From NCBI GenBank assembly GCA_021296135.1, contig JAGWAZ010000035.1, positions 1 to 36,076 on the forward strand: DNA of 36,076 nt, read 5' to 3'. Below are positions 9,619-18,592 of this stretch, one piece after another. The stretch is from Chlorobiota bacterium. Lineage in GTDB: Bacteria > Bacteroidota > Ignavibacteria > OLB7. The position numbers and the translations under genes were made by a program. Position 1 is the stretch's first letter, and the number at the start of each line of letters is the position of its first letter. Under the pieces are notes generated by a model. The model saw only the letters and a program-made list of their open reading frames with translations. It did no database searches and was not told the DNA's origin.

Positions 9619-10743
9619 TTGCTTTATTACCTGGCGAAATATCTCGAAGAGTGGTTCAACCCACCCGGTGCTGGACTTTTTGACTTTGTAACCTTCCGGG
9701 CGGCCGGAGCAGCAGTTACTGCGTTGTTGATTTCGTTGTTTATCGGACGAAAGATTATCGCCCTTTTGAAGAGAAATCAAATAGGTGATCAAGGAAAGAA
9801 GGAGGCTCCGGAAAACCATATGACAAAGATCGGGACGCCAACCATGGGAGGAGTAATAATTCTCCTTGCGTTGATCGTTCCAACACTCCTCTTCTGCGAC
9901 ATCAAAAGTTCTTATGTGATATTGGTTGTGATTGTAACGTTTTGGCTTGGTGGGGTTGGATTTCTTGATGATTACCTCAAAGTGATCAAAAAGCTGAGGA
10001 AAGGATTGATCGCTCGCTACAAAATTATTGGACAGGTCACTACTGGTTTGATTCTTGGCGGAACCATCTACTTCTTCCCGGATTGGTTTCCAGGTTCCTA
10101 TGATGTGTTGCATACACGTACAACGGTACCATTTATAAAGGACACGCTCTTTGACTTCGGCATCTACTACATCCCGATCATTGTCTTTGTGTTGGCTGCA
10201 ATTTCAAACGCTGTCAACCTTACCGATGGTCTCGATGGATTAGCAATTGGAACTGTCAGCATAGTTGCGTTGGCATTGGTCTTGATAACCTACGTGGCGG
10301 GTAATACCGTTGCGTCAGATTACTTGAATATCCCCTATATGAAAGGGGCTGAGGAGTTGTCAATCTTCAGTGCAGCTCTTGTTGGAGCGGGACTCGGTTT
10401 CCTTTGGTATAACGGTTATCCCGCGCAGGTCTTTATGGGCGATACGGGATCGTTGGCCCTTGGTGGGGCAATTGGTTCAATAATGATTCTTGTGAAGAAG
10501 GAATACATGATCCCGATACTTGGAGGAGTCTTCTTTGCCGAATCGCTCTCGGTGGCGTTGCAGGTACTCTACTTCAAGTATACGAAACGAAGGTATGGAG
10601 AAGGACGCCGAATCTTCCGTCGTGCTCCTCTTCATCATCACTTTCAAGAGAAAGGTTGGCCGGAAGCGAAAGTTGTAACCCGCTTTTACATCGTCGCAAT
10701 TCTTCTGGCAATCTGTGGATTGGTGACATTGAAAATACGGTAG
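9619..10743 (+). CDS. mraY: Phospho-N-acetylmuramoyl-pentapeptide-transferase
   Basis: Integral membrane enzyme that moves phospho-MurNAc-pentapeptide onto undecaprenyl phosphate to form lipid I. The TTG start at 9619 is supported by GAGG six nt before it. Conserved motifs are seen in order: TKIGTPTMGG, GFLDDYLK (Mg-binding aspartates), NLTDGLDGLA, MGDTGSLALGG, and the cytoplasmic HHHFQEKGW near the C-terminus. About ten hydrophobic helices are visible in 374 aa, the usual size. It ends in TAG. An 85-nt spacer of short repeated words precedes murD. Confidence 0.97.
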   Translation: MLYYLAKYLEEWFNPPGAGLFDFVTFRAAGAAVTALLISLFIGRKIIALLKRNQIGDQGKKEAPENHMTKIGTPTMGGVIILLALIVPTLLFCDIKSSYVILVVIVTFWLGGVGFLDDYLKVIKKLRKGLIARYKIIGQVTTGLILGGTIYFFPDWFPGSYDVLHTRTTVPFIKDTLFDFGIYYIPIIVFVLAAISNAVNLTDGLDGLAIGTVSIVALALVLITYVAGNTVASDYLNIPYMKGAEELSIFSAALVGAGLGFLWYNGYPAQVFMGDTGSLALGGAIGSIMILVKKEYMIPILGGVFFAESLSVALQVLYFKYTKRRYGEGRRIFRRAPLHHHFQEKGWPEAKVVTRFYIVAILLAICGLVTLKIR

Positions 10744-10828
10744 TAGAACTTAAAGCTTAGTACGTAGTATGTCAAGACCATCAAATTTCTAGGGACTAAG
10801 CTCAAAGCTCTAAGCACTATAGCAAAAC

Positions 10829-11956
10829 TTGATGTCTGAGAAAGCTACATATACCATCCTCGGTGCCGGTCGTTCTGGGCTCGCTGTTGCGCGATTGCTC
10901 AGCGAGGAGGGAGCAGAGGTCTTTGTCAGTGATGCGAGACCAGAAAGCGAGTCGTTCGAGCAAATAGAGATTCTTGAGTTGCTTGGTCTTGACTATGAAT
11001 TTGGTGGACATACTGATCGGTCGCTTGATGCTGAGACTATTGTTCTCTCACCTGGGGTTCCCCCGAGTATCCCTGTTCTTCTGGAAGCAGAGGAACGAGG
11101 TGTCAGGATCACAAACGAGATCGAAATTGCCTCATGCTTTTGTGATGGTACAATCATCGGGATTACCGGAACCAACGGCAAAACGACTACCGCCGAGTTG
11201 ATCGGACATATCTGTCGTGAAGCGGGGAAGAAGGCATTTGTGGCGGGAAATGTAGGAACCCCGTTCAGTACGATTGCACGGCAAGCGGATGCTGAAAGTA
11301 TTGTCGTGCTTGAGTTGAGTTCGTTTCAGCTTGAAAGGATCGAATCATTTCATCCTCATGTAGCAGTCTTGTTGAACGTGACTCCTGATCATATGGATCG
11401 CTATGAAAGCATCGAAGAGTATGGCAGTGCGAAGCTATGGATAACGACCAATCAGGATGAGAGCGATTGGTTGATATTCAATGGTGATGATAAATGGCTT
11501 CGGCGCATAAAGGATATGGAGTTCAAGCCGGAGCGGCTTGAGTGCAGTATCAGAATGTCGGTAGAAAAAGGAGCCTTCTTGGATAATGAGAACTTGACAC
11601 TGCGGATGGGAAAAGAGGACAATGTTGAGCAGGTTATCTCTGCAAGTGAGATCGGAATTCGGGGACCGCATAATCTGGTGAACTCGATGGCGGCGGCGTT
11701 GGCAACTCGCGTCGTCGGCGTTTCCGGTCGTAAGATATCTGAAGGGCTTCGGTCATTCCGTTCACTGCCACATCGGCTTGAAGATGTTGCCCTGGTTAAT
11801 GGCGTCCGATATGTCAACGATTCAAAGGGTACAAATACCGACGCACTTCGATTTGCGCTCGCAAGTTTTGAGGAACCGATTGTTCTGATTGCGGGTGGCA
11901 GAGCTAAGAAGAATGACTATTCGGAATTGCTTCGCCCCGTTCGCGAACGAGTATAG
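10829..11956 (+). CDS. murD: UDP-MurNAc-L-alanine--D-glutamate ligase, N-terminal part (interrupted by TAG)
   Basis: MurD adds D-Glu to UDP-MurNAc-L-Ala in the cytoplasm. This part holds the Rossmann-like domain (VLGAGRSGLAVARLL), the central ATPase domain with GTNGKTTT (lysine 118), the NVTPDHMDRY segment, and the start of the third domain (HRLEDV, NDSKGTN, LIAGGRAKKNDY). Reading stops at TAG (11954-11956), inside domain 3 rather than at a domain border. The same frame continues directly into the missing C-terminus (next entry). The whole frame, 10829-12214, would encode about 461 residues, normal for MurD. No indel is needed, so this is a nonsense codon in an otherwise intact gene, a sequencing error, or a split or readthrough gene. 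Confidence 0.9.
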   Translation: MMSEKATYTILGAGRSGLAVARLLSEEGAEVFVSDARPESESFEQIEILELLGLDYEFGGHTDRSLDAETIVLSPGVPPSIPVLLEAEERGVRITNEIEIASCFCDGTIIGITGTNGKTTTAELIGHICREAGKKAFVAGNVGTPFSTIARQADAESIVVLELSSFQLERIESFHPHVAVLLNVTPDHMDRYESIEEYGSAKLWITTNQDESDWLIFNGDDKWLRRIKDMEFKPERLECSIRMSVEKGAFLDNENLTLRMGKEDNVEQVISASEIGIRGPHNLVNSMAAALATRVVGVSGRKISEGLRSFRSLPHRLEDVALVNGVRYVNDSKGTNTDALRFALASFEEPIVLIAGGRAKKNDYSELLRPVRERV

Positions 11957-11962
11957 GTTGCG

Positions 11963-12214
11963 GTGTTGTTAGTTGAGGCGGCCAACGAGATGGCTGATGC
12001 GTTTAGTGAGCTGACAACAGTCCTCCATGCGGAGGCCGATCTGGAGCTTGCAGTTGAGAAGGCCAGAGAAGTCGCGGATCCAGGGGATGTTGTGCTTCTC
12101 TCTCCAGCCTGTGCCAGCTTCGATATGTTCAAAAATTTTGCAGAGCGAGGAAATACGTTCAAAGAGATTGTGCGCCAACTTCATCAATCATCGTTGACCG
12201 TAGAAGGAAGTTAA
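11963..12214 (+). CDS. murD: MurD, C-terminal part after the in-frame TAG
   Basis: Same reading frame as the upstream murD part. It encodes the end of the third, substrate-binding domain, including [20 protein letters not shown], the signature MurD C-terminal motif. The listed start is a GTG at 11963 with a weak AGG just upstream (in TATAGGTTGCG), so re-initiation is conceivable but unproven. The local sequence [10 protein letters not shown] has Val where most MurD proteins have Gly before Glu, so the few codons around the stop look altered. ftsW starts 7 nt after its stop, so this segment is embedded in the operon. Confidence 0.75.
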   Translation: MLLVEAANEMADAFSELTTVLHAEADLELAVEKAREVADPGDVVLLSPACASFDMFKNFAERGNTFKEIVRQLHQSSLTVEGS

Positions 12215-12221
12215 TCACTAT

Positions 12222-13385
12222 ATGTCCAACGCAACAACTATAGGACAACGTGGTCATAGCGACTGGTTCATTCTGCTGAGCGTGCTTGGCATGATGTTCT
12301 TCTCTGTTGCTTTTGTCTATTCTGCTTCTGCAGGTTTTGCTGATACTCGTACTGGATCGACCGAGACGTTCTTCTGGAGTCATCTGATTCGTGTTGCAGC
12401 CGGTGCAGGGATTCTCCTCCTCTTTGCACGGATAGACTACCATTGGCTGGAGCGTTGGAGCAAACCACTTCTTGTACTTGCGGTTGGAATGCTCATCTAC
12501 GTTCTCTTCGAAGGATCGCGAATAAAAGGGGCAACGCGTTGGATCGACCTTGGGCTTATATCCTTCCAGCCGTCTGAGATTGCGAAGTTTGCTTTGGTCA
12601 TGCATCTCGGTGTGATGATTGCCGACAAGCAAGGATACCTTAATGATTTCAAATTCGGTGTGTTGCCAATGCTGACGTGGATTGGCATAGTAGCCGCGTT
12701 GATTGCCTTACAACCAAATCTTTCAACAGCCCTTGCTATATCGTTTCTTGGGTTTGGCGTTCTTTTTATTGGAAGGGTAAAACTCTGGCATCTGGTCCTT
12801 GTGACGCTTCCGGTAATTGCGGCTGCTGGAGCCTATGCCGTTTCAGCAGAGTATCGAATGCGAAGGATAATGGGCTTCATTGGAATGCACACGAATGAGA
12901 GCGGAGGAATAGAGACAGCAGGTTATCAGTTAAAGCAGGGCCTGTTAGCATTTGGTTCCGGGGGACTCTTTGGTGTTGGGGCCGGGCAGAGTCGTCAACG
13001 TCTCTATCTGCCGGAGCCCTTTGGGGATTTCATCTATGCAATCATCGGTGAAGAGTATGGATTTCTCGGGGCAATCCTTTTGCTCTTCATCTTTGGAGTT
13101 ATTGTTTGGCGAGGGCTTCTCGTGGCGCGACAGGCCCCGGATAGTCTCGGAGAAAACGTGGCCGCGGGAATTACAATGGTGATCGGTCTGTATGCGGTTG
13201 TGAATGCCGGTGTAACCACCGGTCTTCTCCCAACCACCGGTTTGCCGATGCCTTTTGTCAGTTATGGTGGGAGCTCTGTTCTTTTCGGTGCTGCCGCCGT
13301 TGGTGTTCTTTTAAATATCTCAAGAGGTGCGAACGTGATGCCTTATCGTCGGGGTGAATTGCAACCGGCGGAGGTGCCCGAATGA
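12222..13385 (+). CDS. ftsW: Septal peptidoglycan glycosyltransferase FtsW (SEDS family)
   Basis: Polytopic SEDS protein that polymerises lipid II at the septum as partner of FtsI. About ten hydrophobic segments are visible. Family motifs include WIDLG...QPSEIAKF in the first half and TGLPMPFVSYGGSS near the C-terminus. AAGGAAG lies 11 nt before the ATG. The 387-aa length is normal. The stop overlaps the murG start as ATGA (13382-13385), indicating translational coupling. Confidence 0.97.
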   Translation: MSNATTIGQRGHSDWFILLSVLGMMFFSVAFVYSASAGFADTRTGSTETFFWSHLIRVAAGAGILLLFARIDYHWLERWSKPLLVLAVGMLIYVLFEGSRIKGATRWIDLGLISFQPSEIAKFALVMHLGVMIADKQGYLNDFKFGVLPMLTWIGIVAALIALQPNLSTALAISFLGFGVLFIGRVKLWHLVLVTLPVIAAAGAYAVSAEYRMRRIMGFIGMHTNESGGIETAGYQLKQGLLAFGSGGLFGVGAGQSRQRLYLPEPFGDFIYAIIGEEYGFLGAILLLFIFGVIVWRGLLVARQAPDSLGENVAAGITMVIGLYAVVNAGVTTGLLPTTGLPMPFVSYGGSSVLFGAAAVGVLLNISRGANVMPYRRGELQPAEVPE

Positions 13386-14473
13386 AGAACAAAAAGGGAC
13401 GTTTTCTCTTTGTAGCCGGAGCAACGGGGGGACATCTCTTCCCGGCCTTGGCTGTTGCAGATCGTTGTCGCGAGCTTCTGTCTGAAGCTTCGATCCGTTT
13501 TGTCGGTGCAAAAGGACGGCTCGAAGAAGAGGTTGTGCCACGTTCAGGGTATGAGCTTGATCTGCTATGGATCAGTGGGTTTGACCGTACTATCTCGCTG
13601 AGGAATGCAGTTCTTCCCATCAAGATACTTCGATCGCTGGCGCAATCGCGAAAAATTATCAAGCGATTCCGTCCCGATGTTGTGGTCTGTGCAGGAGCCT
13701 ATGTCAGTTGGCCGGTTGGCTCGGTAGCAGTGTCACGCGGGCTGCCCTTGATACTGATGGAGTCAAATGCCCTACCAGGCATGGTTGTGCGGAAGCTGGC
13801 GCCGAAGGCAAAAGAAGTGCACGTAGCCTTTGAGGAGACAAAGAAATGGCTCCCGGGACCTAACGTGCTCGTAAGCGGAAATCCAATTCGGCGAGTCTTT
13901 CACAAGCAGCTTGATAAAGGTGAGGCGCGACGTCACTTTGGTCTCGATCCGGATCGTCCAACGCTCTTTGTCTTTGGTGGATCGCTCGGCGCCCGTTCAA
14001 TCAACAACGCCCTTGACGGGCTCCTTGGTTCGCTTCTCTCGGATGGCTTGCAAGTGATCTGGCAGACTGGAAAGAGTTATAAGGGGGAAGAACGGCGCGA
14101 ATCGAATCTTTATCGATCACCTTTTCTTCATGAGATGGATAAGGGTTATGCCGCTGCTGATCTTGTCTTGGCAAGGGCGGGAGCGACAACGATAGCAGAG
14201 TTAAAGGCGGTTGGAACGCCATCAATCCTTGTCCCTTTGCCAACGGCCACTGACGACCATCAGCGCATGAATGCTGAGGCAATGCAAAGGGCAGGAGCAT
14301 CAAGAATGATACTCGATAAAGATCTGGCGGAGCAGTTACATGGAACGATTATCGAACTGATGGTTCGTCCTGACCTGCTCGCCGAAATGGACAGAAAGGC
14401 CAGATCAATGGCATCTCTTGATGCGGATGATCGGATTGCAAGAAGCGTTCTCGGGGTTGTAGAGTGTTCCTAG
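13382..14473 (+). CDS. murG: UDP-GlcNAc--MurNAc-pentapeptide-undecaprenol GlcNAc transferase
   Basis: Peripheral membrane glycosyltransferase that converts lipid I to lipid II on the inner leaflet. The glycine-rich lipid-I loop GATGGHLFPALAVAD lies near residues 13-27. The linker motif VSGNPIRR, the second glycine loop FGGSLGARSIN, and the UDP-GlcNAc-binding stretch RAGATTIAEL...PLP follow in order. At 363 aa it is full length. It overlaps ftsW by 4 nt. It ends in TAG and is followed by a 241-nt spacer that may interrupt coupling with murC. Confidence 0.97.
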   Translation: MKNKKGRFLFVAGATGGHLFPALAVADRCRELLSEASIRFVGAKGRLEEEVVPRSGYELDLLWISGFDRTISLRNAVLPIKILRSLAQSRKIIKRFRPDVVVCAGAYVSWPVGSVAVSRGLPLILMESNALPGMVVRKLAPKAKEVHVAFEETKKWLPGPNVLVSGNPIRRVFHKQLDKGEARRHFGLDPDRPTLFVFGGSLGARSINNALDGLLGSLLSDGLQVIWQTGKSYKGEERRESNLYRSPFLHEMDKGYAAADLVLARAGATTIAELKAVGTPSILVPLPTATDDHQRMNAEAMQRAGASRMILDKDLAEQLHGTIIELMVRPDLLAEMDRKARSMASLDADDRIARSVLGVVECS

Positions 14474-14714
14474 AGTTGAGAGTCAGGGGCCAAGAGTTTG
14501 CAGAGAACTGGAACTGTCACTCTGAATTTTCCGCAGGCGGATGAAGAGTCTCTGAAGCTTGTAGAGAGTTCATAGTGTTTATGGTGTGAGAAAAGGAGAT
14601 AGAAGGTAGAATATAGGCAGGGGCTATATCCCGCTGCTAACTAAGTCCAAAATTCTATGAGCCTATAAAGCTAACAGCTCATTACCACCGCCGCACGCGG
14701 ACAGATAGCTCGTT
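14473..14714. other. Spacer with degenerate repeat words
   Basis: No gene was found. It opens with GAGTTGAGAGTCA (14473-14485), a 13-mer also present at 30601 and, inverted, at 26832. A stretch near 14513-14556 (TCACTCTGA ... TGAAGAGTCTCT) encloses a CCGC-AG-GCGG palindrome and resembles a decayed dispersed intergenic hairpin. No clear promoter or terminator was seen. Confidence 0.4.
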
Positions 14715-15227
14715 ATGAAAAAGATATATGCACAAAAGCTGGATCTCTACTACGTGGCAACAATCGCCTATCTGGTGACGTTGATTGCATACGCTGGAGT
14801 TACTGGGACGCTTATAGGAGAACGTCTTGAGTTGATCTGGAGAGATCCGATTGTTTATCTGCTCGCTCTTTGTGCTGTTGTAGCGCTGATTGCTCTTTTA
14901 GCTGCAGCGGTTTTGAACAAAAAGGTGACGATACGGGAAAGCGACCTCGTCTTTGCCACACGGTTCAAGGAGAAAACCATTCGTGCTGACGAGATTGCCT
15001 GGATCAGTTTTCGTCGGGGAAGTCGAGGAAAGTTGCGGGATGGTGTTGCGCAGCGAGCAGCAACAATCAAACTGAAAAGCTATCGCCGCAGACTCTGGCT
15101 ACGGCCATCAATGTTCGATGAAAGCGAAAAATTGATGCGTGATCTGAAAGAGTGGGCCGAACGGAATCGGATTCCGGTACGATCACGACGAGGAATACGG
15201 CGACAGAATAAAGAGAACGATGAGTAA
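14715..15227 (+). CDS. Unknown membrane protein, two TM helices plus PH-like soluble domain
   Basis: I do not recognise a named family. Residues about 12-35 and 46-66 form two hydrophobic helices joined by a short loop. A soluble part of about 100 aa follows, with alternating hydrophobic strands (VTIRESDLVFATRF, IRADEIAWISF) and a final helix. That layout resembles bacterial PH-like (bPH) domains attached to membrane hairpins. The C-terminus is strongly basic (RSRRGIRRQNK). It is co-oriented and sits between murG and murC, where most dcw clusters have nothing, so a cell-envelope role is possible but only inferred from position. The start ATG has no strong SD. Confidence 0.7.
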   Translation: MKKIYAQKLDLYYVATIAYLVTLIAYAGVTGTLIGERLELIWRDPIVYLLALCAVVALIALLAAAVLNKKVTIRESDLVFATRFKEKTIRADEIAWISFRRGSRGKLRDGVAQRAATIKLKSYRRRLWLRPSMFDESEKLMRDLKEWAERNRIPVRSRRGIRRQNKENDE

Positions 15228-15306
15228 GGAGATAGGAGATAAATGTTCCTGTTTATTTCTCTTAACCAAGAACTATTAACTGCTATCTAAGAACTAAAAC
15301 TATTCC

Positions 15307-16707
15307 ATGTTTCGCAGTATCAACAGTATACACTTTGTCGGGATTGGTGGTATTGGCATGTCCGGTATCGCTGAGATTCTTCTTGCCGAAGGATTTCGTG
15401 TTTCGGGGAGTGATTTGGCAAAGAGTGATGTGACTGCAAGGCTGGAAGAGCTTGGAGCGTGCATTGTACAGGGGCACTCGCCTGAGAATCTCGCGGATGC
15501 TGAAGTGGTTGTCTATTCAAGTGCTGTCAAACCGGACGAGAATCCTGAGACACTCGAGGCGATGCGTCGGAAGGTACCTCTGATTCGCAGAGCAGAGATG
15601 TTGGCAGAAGTGACACGGTTGCACTATGGTGTTGCAGTTGCTGGAACGCATGGCAAGACGACGACAACATCGATGATCGGTCTGGTGCTTATTGAAGGCG
15701 GAATTGATCCAACTGTAATCGTTGGGGGCAAACTTGCCGACCTGGGGGGAACAAATGCTCGACGTGGAGAAGGAGAATGGACTGTTGTCGAGGCAGATGA
15801 GTATGATCGCTCGTTCCTCTCGCTACTGCCGACAATTGCCGTGATTACGAACCTTGAGTCAGAACATCTCGATATCTATTCCGATCTCGATGATCTGAAA
15901 CGCTCCTTCGTTGAGTTTGCAAACAAAGTTCCGTTCTATGGATTTGTTGCTCTCTGCCTCGATGAACCGGAGCTTGTCGACATCATGCCGAGACTGACTC
16001 GACGTGTTGTCAGCTATGGAACATCATCACAGTGCGATGTGCAGGCATCTGAGATTACCTATGAGAAAGGGCGTTCCCGGTTTACTGTTTTGTTCCGAGG
16101 CGAAGTGCTTGGAACAATTGAGCTTGGGGTTCCGGGATTGCACAACGTGAAAAATGCCTTGGCTGCAGTGACTTCCGGACTGGCTCTTGATGTCCCGTTT
16201 GAGACCATCTCTAGTGCTCTGGTCAAGTTCAGTGGAGTCTATCGACGTTTTGAGATAAAAGGAGAGAGCCGGGGTGTTCTGGTAATCGACGATTACGCTC
16301 ATCATCCAACGGAGGTGAAGGCGACGCTCCAGGGGGTGAAGCGAGGCTGGAATCGACGAGTAGTTGTGGTTTTTCAGCCACATACCTACACGCGAACGCG
16401 TGACTTTCATGATGAGTTCGGTAAATCGTTTCTGAACGCAGATCTGGTAATTATCACAGATCTATACCCTGCACGGGAGCAACCGATTCAGGGAGTAAAC
16501 GGTGAGCTTGTTGCAAAGAGTGCTACCGATTTTGGTCATCGCCACGTGAGCTATGTACCGGAGAAGAACGACGTGCCGGCACATTTGTCATCACTCCTTG
16601 AGCCCGGAGATATCGTTCTGACAATGGGAGCAGGGGATATCTGGAAAATTGGAGAAACGATTTTGGAAGAGTTGAGCAAGAAGAGAGAAGTAGTAGATAG
16701 TAGATGA
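15307..16707 (+). CDS. murC: UDP-N-acetylmuramate--L-alanine ligase
   Basis: First Mur ligase: it adds L-Ala to UDP-MurNAc in the cytoplasm. The N-terminal dinucleotide-fold motif HFVGIGGIGMSGIAEIL is present. The ATP loop AGTHGKTTT has its lysine at 117, the NLESEHLDIY segment follows, and the C-terminal domain has DDYAHHPTEV and FQPHTYTRT, which are MurC-specific. The 466-aa length is normal. The ATG at 15307 sits directly before the nucleotide-binding fold, as expected. A 41-nt spacer separates it from murB. Confidence 0.97.
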   Translation: MFRSINSIHFVGIGGIGMSGIAEILLAEGFRVSGSDLAKSDVTARLEELGACIVQGHSPENLADAEVVVYSSAVKPDENPETLEAMRRKVPLIRRAEMLAEVTRLHYGVAVAGTHGKTTTTSMIGLVLIEGGIDPTVIVGGKLADLGGTNARRGEGEWTVVEADEYDRSFLSLLPTIAVITNLESEHLDIYSDLDDLKRSFVEFANKVPFYGFVALCLDEPELVDIMPRLTRRVVSYGTSSQCDVQASEITYEKGRSRFTVLFRGEVLGTIELGVPGLHNVKNALAAVTSGLALDVPFETISSALVKFSGVYRRFEIKGESRGVLVIDDYAHHPTEVKATLQGVKRGWNRRVVVVFQPHTYTRTRDFHDEFGKSFLNADLVIITDLYPAREQPIQGVNGELVAKSATDFGHRHVSYVPEKNDVPAHLSSLLEPGDIVLTMGAGDIWKIGETILEELSKKREVVDSR

Positions 16708-16748
16708 GTGTAAGGAAAGGTTGCATTGGTGACATCGGTTAGTCTCTT

Positions 16749-17705
16749 ATGCATCTCTCCAAGCTGAAAGACCATTGCTCATATATGGTTGCCGTAGAAG
16801 ATATACGGAACAGTTTTCAGGGTCGCATCGAACTGGGTGAGTCGATGGCGCGTCACATGACGTTCCGAATAGGTGGGACCGCAGACATTTATCTGGAGCC
16901 TCTTGACAAAGAGGATGGGCTCAGTCTGTTTAGATTCCTTGCCAAGGCAGATATACCGTATGTGCTTATTGGAAACGGAAGCAATGTCTTGATAGCTGAT
17001 AAAGGTATTCGCGGAGCAGTTGTCAATCTGGAGACGGGGTTTAACTATTTACGTGCCGTTGATGGAGAGATCATTGCGGGAGCTGGAGTGAAGCTGGCAA
17101 AGTTTGTCGACTTCTGCATCAACAACAAGTGCGGTGGTGCTGAGATGTTGGCAGGAATTCCCGGGACGCTGGGTGGCGCTATTATTATGAATGCCGGGGC
17201 TTACGGTGGTGAGATATCTGATTATATCATGAGGGTAGATCTTATTCGGGATCTGAACCTTCTTTCAATTAAAAAAGATGATGGCGGGTTCGCTTATCGC
17301 GCATCAGCCCTTGTTGGCGATATCGTTCTGGAGGCTGCCTTTCGTTTTCCGGAAGGAGTACTGGAACCGATGAAGCAAAGGCGACGTGAGTTGCTTCTTA
17401 AGCGGAACGCATCACAGCCGGTGAATTGGCCGAATGCGGGAAGCATTTTCAAGAACCCGCTGGATGACTATGCAGCGCGGCTGATCCAGGAGTGTGGGCT
17501 AAAGGGACGTCGCGTCGGTGGAGCGCAAATCAGTGAGTTGCACGCGAACTTCATCATTAATGTAGATAATGCTTCAGCACAGGATGTACTCGATTTGATG
17601 GTGATAGCGCGGGATGCTGTTACAGATAAGTTCGGTATAACGCTTGAACCTGAGATAAAACTCATTGGATTCACCAAAGAGGAGATGACACCAGTGGTCT
17701 CATAA
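16749..17705 (+). CDS. murB: UDP-N-acetylenolpyruvoylglucosamine reductase
   Basis: FAD- and NADPH-dependent enzyme that makes UDP-MurNAc, the substrate for MurC next door. FAD-binding motifs HMTFRIGGTAD, GNGSNVLIAD and GIPGTLGGAIIMNAGAYGGE are clear. The YRAS motif and the catalytic serine segment NAGSIFKNP follow, then GGAQISELHANFI near the C-terminus. Its 318 aa fit the short MurB type. The first ATG is used, but an ATG at 16785 (MVAVEDI) is nearer the usual family start, and neither has an evident SD. The stop overlaps ftsQ by 1 nt (TAATG). Confidence 0.97.
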   Translation: MHLSKLKDHCSYMVAVEDIRNSFQGRIELGESMARHMTFRIGGTADIYLEPLDKEDGLSLFRFLAKADIPYVLIGNGSNVLIADKGIRGAVVNLETGFNYLRAVDGEIIAGAGVKLAKFVDFCINNKCGGAEMLAGIPGTLGGAIIMNAGAYGGEISDYIMRVDLIRDLNLLSIKKDDGGFAYRASALVGDIVLEAAFRFPEGVLEPMKQRRRELLLKRNASQPVNWPNAGSIFKNPLDDYAARLIQECGLKGRRVGGAQISELHANFIINVDNASAQDVLDLMVIARDAVTDKFGITLEPEIKLIGFTKEEMTPVVS

Positions 17706-18511
17706 TGATGGCAAGGAAGAAGACGATATCAAGCAAGAGATTAAGGAACCGTCAGATCGATCGGAATGATTCGAAACGGTTTGCCTCGAAGATTTCGCTT
17801 GCCATGGTCGTGGTCGGTGCAACGATAGGTCTGGTTGCCGTTGCAAACAAGTGGATTGCACGCGAAGGTCTGCATACGATCGTAATCAAGGGAAATCTGG
17901 TTCTGGATACATCGGAGGTCCTTGCTCAGTCAGACATTCCAGACTCAGTTCGCTTGAAAGCTCTTGACCTTGAAGAGATAGAAAAGCGACTCAGCGCACA
18001 TCCGTTTATTGCGAAGGCAGTTGCCTGGGAGGGAGGAAATGGAAGTCTTGTTCTTGAAGTAGAAGAACGTATACCTGTTGTAGTAGCGATCGTTGATGGT
18101 AAGCCTCTCTATCTCGATCAACAGGGTGTGGCCCTTCCGTTTCGCTTCGGGGTTGCCTCGCCTGATGTCCCTCTCCTTATCGGAATTTTTGCTGATGGAG
18201 AGATAGATAGTCTAAAGGCCCTGGAAGCTATCGGCGTTGTTGAGACCCTGCGAGGCTATAGTGATCTTCTCTACAGAAGAATTGCAGAAGTGCATAGAAG
18301 TGATGACGGAGTCTATACGTTTAGGCTGACCGACAACGGTGTTCCTGTCATTGCAGGCCTGGCCGGTGAAATCGGTCCACGGCTACCTAAACTGGAAGCG
18401 TTTCTGACAGAGGTCCTTCCCTACAAAGGTGCACACAGTTTACGTTCGGTCGATCTTCGCTGGAGAGGCCAGGTTGTGGTACGATGGAAGGAAGAAAGGA
18501 AGGTGACCTAG
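17705..18511 (+). CDS. ftsQ: Cell division protein FtsQ/DivIB
   Basis: Bitopic division protein linking the FtsBL complex to the early divisome. A very basic cytoplasmic N-terminus (about 1-28) precedes one TM helix (about 30-50). A POTRA-like region follows (IVIKGNLVLDTSEVLAQ ... ERIPVVVAI), then the FtsQ beta domain (DGKPLYLDQQGVALP). At 268 aa it is typical. It starts at the ATG inside the murB stop (TAATG), so it is translationally coupled. An 81-nt spacer leads to ftsA. Confidence 0.92.
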   Translation: MMARKKTISSKRLRNRQIDRNDSKRFASKISLAMVVVGATIGLVAVANKWIAREGLHTIVIKGNLVLDTSEVLAQSDIPDSVRLKALDLEEIEKRLSAHPFIAKAVAWEGGNGSLVLEVEERIPVVVAIVDGKPLYLDQQGVALPFRFGVASPDVPLLIGIFADGEIDSLKALEAIGVVETLRGYSDLLYRRIAEVHRSDDGVYTFRLTDNGVPVIAGLAGEIGPRLPKLEAFLTEVLPYKGAHSLRSVDLRWRGQVVVRWKEERKVT

Positions 18512-18592
18512 TAAGACTGCGATAGATGACTTCCAAGAAGGCGTCATTACCGAAGGACAATTTCTTATCAAACAATAGATAGGGCGATAAAC

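Noticed and set aside
8722-10113. 463-aa minus-strand ORF antisense to murF and mraY
   Set aside because: It lies opposite two genes with clear motifs and has no family resemblance, so it is a shadow ORF.
10829-12214. TAG reassignment to a sense codon
   Set aside because: TAG ends several intact genes here (ftsL, murE, mraY, murG, ftsA), so general reassignment is not supported.
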